DNA from: Eremophila alpestris peregrina
Lineage: Eukaryota > Chordata > Aves > Passeriformes > Alaudidae
DNA length: 64,000 nt
Direction of reading: 5' to 3'
NCBI GenBank assembly: GCA_009792885.1
Contig: WMCF01000026.1
Location: 2,790,001-2,854,000, forward strand
The position numbers and the translations under genes are program-made. A model generated the notes under the pieces. That model did no database searches, had not been told where the DNA came from, and worked only from the letters and a program-made list of their open reading frames with translations. Of this stretch, positions 37,961-48,362 are shown piece after piece (the first letter of the stretch is position 1; each line of letters starts with the position of its first letter).

Positions 37961-39111
37961 TGTGGTGGGTTGGTCTCAGCTGGGTAACTGTTGCCTACCA
38001 AACCTGCTGTGTCACTCCCCTCCTCAAATGGACAGGGAAGAGCAAATGTAATGGAAGGCTGGTGGGTCAAGATAAGGACAGGGAATGGTCACTTGTAGAT
38101 TGCCATCACAGGTAAAAGAACCTGGACTTGGGGGCAAGTCAATTTAATTTATTGCCAATCAAATCAGACTGGGATAGTAAGAAACAAACCCAAATTTTAA
38201 ATATCCCTTCCCTCTATCTCTTTCTTCTCAGGCCCAGCTTCACTCCCAATTTTCTCTAGCTCCTCCCCCCCAACAGTACAAGGAGATGGGGAAGAGGAGC
38301 TGTGATCAGTTTATCTCACACTGTCTCTGCTGCTCCTTCTTCCTCAGGGGGAGGACTCCTCACACTCTTCCCCTTATCCAGGAGGTCTCTCCCACAGGAG
38401 ATGGTCTCCTGTCAACATCTCCAGTGTGAGTCCTTCCCACAGGGCACAATTTTTCACAAACTGTCCCTTTTCTGTGTCCTTTCCATGGAGTGCAGTCCTT
38501 CAGGAACAGACTTCTCCAGCATGAGTCCTCCACATGGGGAATAGTCCTGCCAACAAAACTGCCCCAGTTTAGGTTCCTGTCTCCACAGGGTCACAGGTCC
38601 CTGCAGGAGCATTTTCCAGCACTGGCTTCCCTTGTGTCACAGCCACCTGTGACCTGTGGGCATCTGCCTGCATACTGTGAGGCTCCTTCATAGGCTGCAG
38701 GTAACCTCTGCTCCCTGGCAGATCTCTATGGGCTGCAGGGGTACATCCTGCCTCAGCATGGTCTTTCTTATGGGCTGCAGTGGAATCTCAGCTCTGGTGT
38801 CCGGAGCACCTCCTGCCCCCTCCTCCTGCACAGACCTTGGTGTCTGCAGGGCAGTTTCACATTCTCACTCCTCCCTTCCAGCTGCTCTTGTGCAGCAGTT
38901 TTTTTCCCCTCCGTAATTCTGTTAATTCCAGATGAGTTCTGTTAATTCCACCAACTCTGTTGATGAGTTCAGCCTTGGCCAGCAGTGGGTCTGATTTGGC
39001 ACCAGCTGGCTTTGGATCCATCAGACATAGGGGAAGCTTCTGGCAGCTCCTCACAGAAGCCACTCCTGCAGCCCCACTGCTACCAAACTCTTGCCATGCA
39101 AACCCAGTACA
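37961..39111 (-). mobile_element. long solo LTR of an avian endogenous retrovirus (ERVL-like)
   Basis: A GC-rich block of 1151 bases starting TGTGGTGGGTTGG and ending CCCAGTACA. The sequence is a long avian LTR I recognise by its repeated 'ccaccagggctgcag'-style and 'tcctcagggggaggactcct' segments and the 'ggaagcttctggcagctcct' block near its right end. Read on the minus strand, an AATAAA poly(A) signal lies at plus 38148-38153 followed by U5. The five bases before (aagac) and after (ctgac) agree in only three positions, so the target duplication is decayed, if it was 5 bp as in ERVL. Overlapping open frames inside it (38302-39167) are artefacts of its composition. No internal retroviral genes remain. 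Confidence 0.8.
38148..38153 (-). promoter_or_regulatory. LTR poly(A) signal AATAAA
   Basis: TTTATT on the plus strand, AATAAA on the LTR sense strand, about 190 bases from the LTR's 3' end. Confidence 0.6.
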
Positions 39112-40067
39112 CTGACATATGTTTATATATTTTAAGGGATAGAAGTCCCTTACTGAGAAATTATTGATACCTTATGGCAGTCCCCAAAATTATAGCTAAA
39201 TTAAGTTTAATTTATCTCATAAAACCCCCATTTGTTTTTCAATTTAAAAAAAAGACTAAAGCATTGAAAATATTGTCTAACATAGCTTGTGGGTTTTTTG
39301 GGATTGAGTTCCTAAGATGTTTTGAGCACACTTTAAGCTGGATGGTTCTACCATAAGGAAATACAGATGAGGAGTGCCTTTTACACAGGAATTCCTAAGC
39401 ATTCTTTTTAAAGTTGTTGTGTTAATAACTTCTTACAGATTGTTTTGAAGACTTTAATCCTCAGAGTTCTCTCAGTGTCTAGAGATCTAGTAATGATATA
39501 TAGAATATGTCTAGAAATCTTTTAAAGATCCAGAAGTCAGACAGAATATATGTGAATTTTGTGATTCAGTAAAACAGTCTACCAAGAAGCCCTTTGCCTT
39601 ACTCACATAAAGAAATTTAATAAAGTTCTTTTCAAATTATTCTATCACTACAGTATCTCTAAAACATAAAGAGGAAAGGAAAAATATAATTGATGTTATG
39701 ACTGAGAATAGGCACAGAAATTTTGAAGAAGAATTGCTTCTGAAATATTTAGGGATGTCCTCTGAAAAAACACCCTAGACAATCAGAAAGGGATGCAGAA
39801 GTGACATAAAGGGCTATCGAGTTATTACTGTCTTGTGTGCTCCACCTGTGTGCTGTAACTGTGTGTGTGTTGCAAACTGTCTTTTTATATGTGCCTGGTG
39901 GCTGGACAGGGAAAGACAACCTCGAAAATTTGATGCAGAACTAGTTGTTTTATTTTTCATTTGTAATGCAATTTCTTTTTCTACAACTTCACATGACCTA
40001 CTCTACTGAAATTATGTTGATCATAATGATTTCTCAGTGTTTATTCTTTAGGTAGTCCTACAAGAAT
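39112..40067. other. unique AT-rich DNA
   Basis: Nothing recognised. Confidence 0.45.
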
Positions 40068-40130
40068 CAAGGAGTTGGACTCTGGTCCTTGTGGGTACCT
40101 TTCAGCTTGAAATATTCGATGATTTTCTAT
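40068..40130 (+). repeat. CR1/SINE 3' tail fragment
   Basis: Reads 'caaggagttggactctggtc', 'cttgtgggtacctttcagct' and 'aatattcgatgattttcta', the sense-strand counterpart of the tail at 1771. 5'-truncated and diverged. Confidence 0.7.
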
Positions 40131-41066
40131 ACATAGTGTCTTGATTGCCAATTGCATGATATATGAGCTCAAAAAAAAACAAATTAAAGGCTTGGTTTCT
40201 TTTTCCAAACTCCTTGCTGGAGAAAGAATGACATTCTGAAAAAAGGACCTGAACAACCACTTAAAAATAACATGGCTTTAGTAATTGCCTTTAATCTATT
40301 TTTGCTGTCATATTTTTATATCAATGCAATTATTAGGAAGCTTAAAATTTTGATAGACATTATGTATTCCACTAAGTAACAAAGAACAACATAAGCACTG
40401 AAGGGAAGAGGAAACTTACAAATCACTTTCAAAAGTGAGATTATGTCAAAACAGTTTGAAGATTATCTGTACTTAATATATCAAAAATACAGTAGAATAG
40501 TGCAATGCAATCAAAATATTACAATAAATATTTAGGTACATTTCTCTAATAAATATCAAGAGCTAATAATATCAGTGCTTCTGGCAAGTACATAACACTA
40601 AAAATCTGAAATGAATAAATGAAAATGCAAATTTCATTTAAATCTGTTTTTTTCTTTATCTGGAGTAAGCTACAGGGGTATTTTCCTCTCCACTGGATAT
40701 GACAGGTATGTGCCTTGCTTAGGGAATTTGCCCATCATATAAATCAAGGACAATGCATAGCAACATCTGTTATACATGCCTACATCTCTTAGGCAATTTT
40801 ATCATGCTGCAAAATAAAAAAAACCTGCATTATTATATAAGAAATCTATTCCTTATATTTCAGAAACATGGTTTCATAAATGTTTACATAATAACAGGCT
40901 AATGTGAACAAGCATATAATTTCCTTCAGATAACATAACGATATTATATTTTACCTTCCTCCTTTTTTTTTCCCTCCTTTCTTATGATCATGGAATGACT
41001 ATAAACAGAAGACTGAGTAATTTATTCTAATTATATTTTGGGAGGAGTGCTGGGACATGGTTTTCT

Positions 41067-41072
41067 TTTATT
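41067..41072 (-). promoter_or_regulatory. candidate poly(A) signal AATAAA of the two-exon gene
   Basis: TTTATT on the plus strand, AATAAA on the minus, 230 bases downstream of the stop codon at 41303. It would give a 3' UTR of roughly 250 bases. Confidence 0.4.
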
Positions 41073-41302
41073 TTGCAGATTTATCTGTCAGTTGTCAATG
41101 AATTTGTTGTTCCAAATGTAGTTCTTTCCCAAGTCAAAGCTCACTAGGAGAGTAATTTAGAGATCTGAATTTAGCAAAGGCAGAAACCCCTACTCCTCTT
41201 AAGCTCTTTCAGGTGCAAGAGAGACTATGGAATATTTACATTTATGAAGGGGAGGAAAAACAAAGGAAACTTCCTTATGAACAATAACAGAGCTCCATAT
41301 AC

Positions 41303-41815
41303 TCAGCTAGAAATGTTCTTGCCTTGAGATAGCTGGTTGAAAAGACAGAATATGGTTGTCTGGTTATCTTTAAAAAGCAGCAGCAGATCATTTACATGCT
41401 TAAGTATATCCAGAATCTTAATTGTCACAGTGTTCTTGGAGCATAATTGACATACACCATAGGAAGTGACTCGAAGTTCTATAAAAGAAGCTTGGTCTTG
41501 AAACTCCAGCAGCTTGTCAAACTTTTTTTGGCATTTTGAGTGAAACTCCACATGGCAGGATTGAGGTAAGAGGTTCCTAAGATGTAAGCCATCCTGTTCC
41601 TCAGTTTGAGGAAGATGGAGCAGTGTGTAGCCCAGATTGCCTGAGTCATGGGAAATAAAAAGAAAGAAGGGAGAGATTCATTAGACATTAAATTCATATA
41701 TGAAGATAAAAGGTCTTGATATTCAGGACATCCTTGACAGCCAAATATCCTAATCACCTGAGACAAGGGTGAGACTAAGCAGCAAAAACACTACCACCAC
41801 TTTCAGAAAAGGCAT
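41303..41815 (-). CDS. candidate two-exon gene for a small secreted glycoprotein, unrecognised
   Basis: Predicted join of minus-strand exon 1 (41815-41758, 58 bases) and exon 2 (41640-41303, 338 bases), 396 bases in all, giving 131 residues and a stop. Exon 1 starts at ATG and encodes a textbook signal peptide: MPFLK, then a VVVVFLLLSLTLV hydrophobic core, then SG. It ends CAG|GTGATT. The 117-base intron ends in a long CT tract and ACTCAG. Phase 1 is kept across the junction (G+GC gives Gly20). The mature part would begin about residue 21. It has Cys48, Cys56, a CQLC pair (Cys83, Cys86) and Cys118, plus N-glycosylation sites at Asn112 (NQT) and Asn128 (NIS). A TATA-like box lies about 95 bases before the ATG, and AATAAA 230 bases after the stop. 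I do not recognise the family; signal exon, phase-1 intron and compact size recall cytokine-like genes, but that is inference. It could be a pseudogene or a chance model. Confidence 0.45.
41641..41757 (-). other. predicted 117-bp intron of the two-exon gene
   Basis: Donor CAG|GTGATT, acceptor tract rich in C and T ending in CATGACTCAG. The acceptor is very strong, the donor moderate. The intron holds an in-frame TAG just after the donor, so reading through without splicing would truncate the protein directly after the signal peptide. Confidence 0.45.
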
Positions 41816-41907
41816 GAGGCAGCTGCTTTCTGAGCAATACATACATCTTCAAGCTCTGCACAGAATTACTCACCCCCTTGTAGTGAAGAACAGGGTTTCA
41901 CTCACAT

Positions 41908-41914
41908 CCTTATA
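41908..41914 (-). promoter_or_regulatory. TATA-like box TATAAGG upstream of the two-exon gene
   Basis: On the minus strand the sequence reads CCAATATAAGG. The TATAAGG is about 95 bases upstream of the predicted ATG, which places a start site near 41880 and a 5' UTR of about 65 bases. Confidence 0.3.
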
Positions 41915-41930
41915 TTGGTATTTCCTACAG

Positions 41931-41946
41931 ACTGACTGTAGTCAGT
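41931..41946. promoter_or_regulatory. 16-bp palindrome upstream of the TATA-like box
   Basis: ACTGACT-GT-AGTCAGT: two perfect 7-base inverted arms around a 2-base centre, 16 bases upstream of the TATA-like box. The inner TGAC and GTCA resemble bZIP (AP-1/CREB-type) half-sites, but with non-canonical spacing. Function is inferred from position only. Confidence 0.25.
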
Positions 41947-44900
41947 GCTGATTGCTATGATTACCAATGCAGGTTAAGTACCTTTCCTGCCTCTGTCATT
42001 TCTGTAGCACAAATAAGTGTATCAGCATTGCCAATGGCTTTCTCAGAGACAGCTGTCTATTTCTGGGGCCCCACAATGCTGAGGATTATAATGACAAAGT
42101 CCTATTTTTATTCGTGACTTGGTGTTTGTCAGTTTTAAGCCATTTAGATCTGGCATTGTCAAACAAAACAGCCTCTGCATAGATTTAAAAACTAGGCCTA
42201 GGAAAAAAACATGAGAAGGGCATGCAGACTAGTCATGTTTCACTTATACAACTATAAAGAATCCAAGATCTCTCATGTTCAGAACAAATTAGTCATAGCA
42301 AAAAAATCTGGGAAGAGAAGGGTCTTACTCCTTTGATTGTCTTTCTGGTAAAAAAAACCACAGAAAAGGAGCAAGGATAGCTACTATATTATTATGATTA
42401 ATATCTTTGGATGAGAATCTTAGGAGGATTAGCCAGGATACAGACTGTTCCAGCTAAGTGATTTACAAAGAGCCAGGATAGCCAAGTGCTTAGCATGGCT
42501 CTTGGAAGATCAGGCAAAGCTGTGGACAAGCTGAGGATGAGTTGGAAGAATAAACAAAAAAACTGTGCCAAAGGAGTTTTTTGGTTTTTTTTTGGGGGGG
42601 GGGGGGAATGAGACTTTTTTATATAAATAATGTCTGATATCAGGGTTTCCAAGAGAGATCTTTTTGAATTCTTTCAAGGTGAAAACAGAAGATGCTTCTG
42701 AGAAAATCCATTCTGATGGGGTGTAACTTTAGAAAAAGATCTCCAGAGGAGGAACAGTCAAAGAGGAAAAAAGGCAATTCTGGTTTGATTCTAAACATTT
42801 TTATTTTAATTGACTAGGGAAAAACATTTTAGTTTGACTAGTGTCTGTACTGTCTTATAAATTATAACTCCAAAGGAGAGACTGGAGCACTGTCCAGAGG
42901 GATGTAGTTAGTCATCCCTATCATGGAATCATCAAATGATCAGATCATGTCTTTCCTTCTGAACCAGCTGTAATCTGCATTTAGAAATAAACATAAGGAA
43001 AAAACACAATGAAAAAAATTTCTTGTGATTTATGAGGTGTGGTCAATCTGTGTGAGATCCAAAGCTAAGTAGTAGAATCTTTCCTACATGGTAATTTTAA
43101 CACATTGTTTGTATGAATGTTTAAAAAACTTAAATTCCACAGAATCATTTTCCATCTAATTATAAAATAGATCCTTTTTAAGGAAGCTGAAGTTCTTCTG
43201 TGTGAAAAGAATGGATTTTAAAAAAGAAAAGTTCTAACTTGTAATATTGTTTAATACTCATTAATATGAATTCAAATTAGCAACCTGATGTACCTAATGG
43301 ACTTTGAAGGGACTGGTAATTTCAAAAATCATTAGAAAGTCATGCAAGAAAGAGTGAGGTAAATTTTAAAAGGATATAAAAAAAGTCTAAGGATATTAAG
43401 AAGTCTGAACACCCACACATAAATGAAATCAGAAAGAAAAGAGAAACAGGCACAGTGAGAAAGAAAAGTTTTAGTGGCATTTATAAGATGTAGATGAGAA
43501 ATTATGAACCTTAGGTGACATTGCTTTTAATGAAAAAAGATTTACTCTTCATTTTGGACGTGTTCATGGAGGGCTGTCACCTGTGGTAGAATGTTATTTC
43601 CTATGATAAAACCTTAGGAGTCTAACCAGCTGCTGCTGATATTTTTGTTTATATATAAATATAATCCAAATATATTACTGATATTTAAATAACTTTCCCA
43701 TAATTTTTGTAATGCCTAAAATCTTAATTAACTAAGAACAGAAGGCAGAGACAAAAATAGAATGGACTCTTCTGTTAAACAGGCTCATTTGATTGAATAG
43801 TTGCAGCTGGAAATTTTACTGTCTGTTCCTCTACACTGTTTCAAAATACAAATGTGTTTTTATTCTTTTAACTAGCATTTTTTAATAAGGTGTCTGAGAT
43901 CATAAGAAGTTATTATTTTAAAATTTTTTGTTTTGTCGATTTCACAGGTTTCTTTGTTGAGAAATTGTATTCCACTGGGATGACATTTTTATTCTGGTTC
44001 CTCCAGAAGCGAGAGCTGATCCCTGATTCTTAATGTGTCAGAAAAACTAAATGCTTTTCTGCCAGAAGAAGGCCTTCCTATACCACCAGAAGGAGCATAT
44101 TTTAAGGTTTGTAAAATTGCCAATGATATGAAATAAAATCAAGATTATTAAAGAAAATATTTTTATAAGATGGAAGGAAAATTTGTTTGAAAGTAGATAA
44201 ATTATTTGACTCAGATATTCTCTCTGTGCTGCCTATGAATATCACTGCCAGGTTTATTTCAAGTTTAACATTTTACTGTTTTCGAATTTGACTGTTTTCT
44301 TCATACTTTCATATTATTGCTAGAAGTTATTGCAGGACATTTTGTTTCCGTTTTCCAGTCAAGTTCTATAGTTAAAAAATATTCATTGTTTGACCCTTAG
44401 ATTTTAAAAAGAACCAGTTTTTTGCTTCTTCCTTACCAATGCCTGTTTCAGTTAGAAAAATGGAGCAGAGACCCCACTTTGATTTTCCAATCCTGTCAGG
44501 TGTAGGCTTTGACACAGGAATCAGTCACTGCCAATGCTCCTGCTAAGGCCACCTTATCTGTCATGGCTGGTTATTTCCTGATGAGATCTGCCTGATCACC
44601 ATGTAAAAGATTCTATCCAGAGTGCTGACCTTCACTCTTACATTTTACTGCTTCTTTCTGTCAGCTGCAGTTTGGCTGTGCATTTATTTAGTCAAGAAAT
44701 TGATTCTAATCTGAGGTGGACAATGCTCAGAAGACTTTTACTGCCTATTGACCTCAGAGCAACTCATAATGTGTGTTCCCAAAGCTGGCCACTCTGATGG
44801 CATGCTGAGAGATTCATGCAGACATTTATCAGTCGCCCATATTGATATGCTGATATGTGTTTTGAAAAGACACTGAAGATTAGGGAGGTGATGCTGAACA

Positions 44901-47900
44901 AAGGGGGGAAAAAGAGGAAAGCTAAGCATACAGAAGCTTAAATAAATATGTTTCCCATAGTGAAGTCTTGAAAGGATTGTGGGAAAAGAAGAAACATTCT
45001 TCAAGGAAATTCTGTAGTTTTCAGGGGACTTGTCTGCTCAGTTTTTACCTTTAAGAAATCCATGTGGAAGGATTTATGAACTAATAAGAAACATAAAACT
45101 ATAGGACAGAGTGGTGATTAAACCAATACTTCGTGCCCCTTCAGAAGTAAAATTTAAACAGGTGAAATTTGTTGTAAATGATGTATCCTGCAGTTCAGTC
45201 TTGTAACTGCTATTTCTATGAAGTCCCCAAAAGAATATAAGACAATGTTGGAATTAGTCTAGTTAAAATCAGTGGGAGCCACCTCACTTTTCACCTCAGT
45301 CATCTGCTTGTTTTAGGTGTCTTTCTGTCATAAAAGTGACAAGATGCTGTAAACCACAGCCAGAAATCTTAATCTTTGTTATTATACTTATATATAAAAA
45401 TGTATTTCAGTAGTAGATATTAAAATTCACTTCACAGTGCTTTCCTTTTTTCCAAGTCTTTACAATGTGTTACTGTCTGCTAGACATGTCCTTAGTGATG
45501 TTCCTTGAGACAGAATCTGTTTGAACGTAGTAACATCAACTCTGACAAAGAAATGCCCTTCTGACACTTAAAAATATGTATGTATGGATAGCCCAAAGTA
45601 ACAGTACTTTTTCTTAAAGAACTGTGATAACTTTTGTGATTTGGGCTGAAATTTTAAAAGCTTGTGTCTTTGCAAAGTCTTGCTGTAGTTCTCATCTTAT
45701 GACTAGCTGACGTTTTCAAACTGTTTCCTCTTTTTTCTCTACATTTGACATAACTGAAGATGTAGAAACCACCATCAGCCTGCAAGCAGCAAGCTGAGAT
45801 TTTGACACTTCACAAAGACACATGCCAGAACATAAAATGAGGCCACTGAGGGATAAGAAGAAAGCATGTTATTTTTCTGGTCTGCTTAGCTCCAGGATTG
45901 TAATTTCTGTAATCACCAACATTTTAATCAGGTGTATGGATAAAAAATTTTATTAGATATATTCAACAAATAACTCTGTTTCCCAACCCCCAAAATTCAT
46001 AAGAAAGCTTGAAATTGATTTTAAAATTCTGCTTTAAAGAAAGCATAGCTCTTTATTTTCTTTTTGTAGAGAAGATTGCATGTAGATACACAGTGTAATA
46101 TAGTATATATAACTCATCTAACAATTTCTGCTACAAAATTTCTGCTTTCCGTGGTCCCAGCAATAGCTCAGAGATTAAACAAGGCAGAAGAAGTTCAAAG
46201 GCTTTTGAGTGTCCTAAAGTGTTAGTAGCCTAAGAATGAATGGAAAGGGAATAATATAGTAAAAACATATGGTGGGGAATAAGAAACCACTTATTTTATA
46301 CTGTTAAACATGAAAAGCAGTGGGCATGGAACAGTGTGCAACCTCCAGTCATAACTAAGAATTTCAGGCTCTTTTTTCCAAATCTTCACTCTGCCTATCA
46401 TAAGAAATGTTTCTTCTGGTTAAATGAAATACAGCACAAAGGGGAGAGGAGCTGAAATGTGAGTGTTTAACAATTTGATGGGTTGTGTACTGAAATAATT
46501 TTATACCTTCCCTCTAGATCAGGTCCTTCTATTTGCAGATGTCCACTTTAAATCAGAGTAACAGACAAGTATTTTTGCCTAGAGAGGAAAGCAACTACTT
46601 CATGCAATGACTGAGTGAGAACTGATGAAATCAATGTATGTGCGAGTTCTCTCCTGTAGCATCAAGTAACCAAACCCACAGGAGCTTTGACAGGGCATCT
46701 TTGAAATTGCCTTCAGTTTCTCTCTGGCAGTGTTTACTGAGAATGCAGACTGTAACATTTCAGCTGTAGAAATGCAATTACACTGAAATAAACAGTGAAG
46801 CTCAATATGCCTGTAGCTGCTCACTTTTAAAAAGTCTTAATTTATTAACTCTCAGATACTAAATGTGTCTTTTTTCAGTGTCAAACCTTTCAGAAGACAA
46901 AGTTTGTTATACTTAACTTAATGTTCCGTGTTAACCTATAGAACCACTCTGGCAGTTATGACTCTACAAAAAGGAAATTATTTGCTTGGTATAAAAGTGG
47001 AACAAATGCAGTACTTTACAGATGGTATAAGGTTCAAAATATTCATGTTATGACTAATCTAAATGAAATTTGACAAATCTATCGTACAAGTTACTTGGCT
47101 TTCCTTGCAGATCTCAGGAAATGCAAACACTTGGTCGCTGGAGTTGCTGTTGCTGTGGTTGGTTGGGGTTTTTTTGGTGCAAAACAGCATAACTTCCTGG
47201 ATTCTCCTGAAACATCACTCCCAAATCTGCTTATTTTTTTAAAAGATGGTTTACTTTGAAGTAAATATGAAAATATTTGCAACTGCTAGAATGAAGAAAC
47301 TAAATGTATTCCACTCAGTAAAATCTCAGGAAGGAGATAAAAGTAAAATAGCTACAAGTGAACCCAGGAGAAGGGGAATTATGGCATTAATTTCTCCCAT
47401 CTGCCCATTTTGGTGCACTTCCATATTTATTTCTCTTTCTGTCAAGAGCTGATTGTGAAAGCTTTAGATTTTTATCTTACTTGAGAACTTTAGTGAATAC
47501 TAGCCAAAGTATCTCAAATCAGGAGCATGATTAAGAAGTCGTTTCTTAGCCAAAAGAAATCTTAGAAGCCAGCCTTCTTATTGATAGATAAATCATAAAT
47601 AGATACTTTTTAAAGTATTTAGAAAATACTATAATCTGAGTAACCTATTCTTTAGTGTGGGTACATTAAAATCCTCGACCTACTCATAATTTCTGATTAA
47701 AACCACTAAACCAATGTTTTAATTAGTTCAGTAGCACAAATTCTAAAACTTGTTGCTCTTGAGGCTGACCAAGCACTGCATCTGCCCTCCCTACATATAT
47801 TTCAAACAGCTGATTCAGCTGGTGGGAACTGAAGTTGTGTTGGCAAGTGGAGACTTTGATGATTGTAATAAGCCAAGAAATTATAGATAATTTTCTTTTG

Positions 47901-48288
47901 ATACTTTTGATATATAAAGTAATATTAATCAGAATAAGAAAAATAATGTCTGTGTATATGGCTGCAGCTTCCCAATTTGCTGATTATTTTGAAGTTTCTT
48001 TCAAAGTTTCTAGACTGGTAGTCATCCACATAACTTGAAAAACTAATCTAAGTCCAGTGTGTGTATCACTCTTGTTTCAGTCCCAAACCTAAGGAAAAAT
48101 AGTCAGGACATTCTCTGCATTTATGAAGACTAATGGTATCATATCAAACCATTGGCTTTGTGACAGAAACCAGTCATGTTCCTGGTAACATGGTGACTAA
48201 TGAAGAATCTGACTGTTGAAGAGTTTGCTTTTATGGTGTGTTTAGCTCTTGGTTGGTAAAAAATAAGTCTTCAAACATCCAAAATAAG

Positions 48289-48293
<5 letters not shown>
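41947..48293. other. unique AT-rich DNA
   Basis: No repeat family recognised. It includes a T9/G13 homopolymer junction (42585-42606) and a coding-like island flanked by splice consensus at 43948-44106 that has a frame break (see findings). Confidence 0.45.
42585..42606 (+). repeat. T9 followed by G13 homopolymer
   Basis: Nine T then thirteen G, an unusual pure junction. It is a likely polymorphic or error-prone site. Confidence 0.85.

Positions 48294-48359
<66 letters not shown>
48294..48359 (+). repeat. 66-bp poly-T tract
   Basis: Thirty T, AA, then thirty-four T. No retrogene sequence is recognised on its left side, where a minus-strand processed copy would lie, so its origin is unclear. 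Confidence 0.95.

Positions 48360-48362
<3 letters not shown>

Noticed and set aside
38302..39167. Cluster of overlapping ORFs of 60-86 codons
   Set aside because: Explained by the GC-rich composition of the 1.15-kb LTR.
41479..41766. 95-codon minus-strand ORF
   Set aside because: It runs through the predicted 117-bp intron in a different frame from the signal-peptide exon; the spliced model explains the region better.
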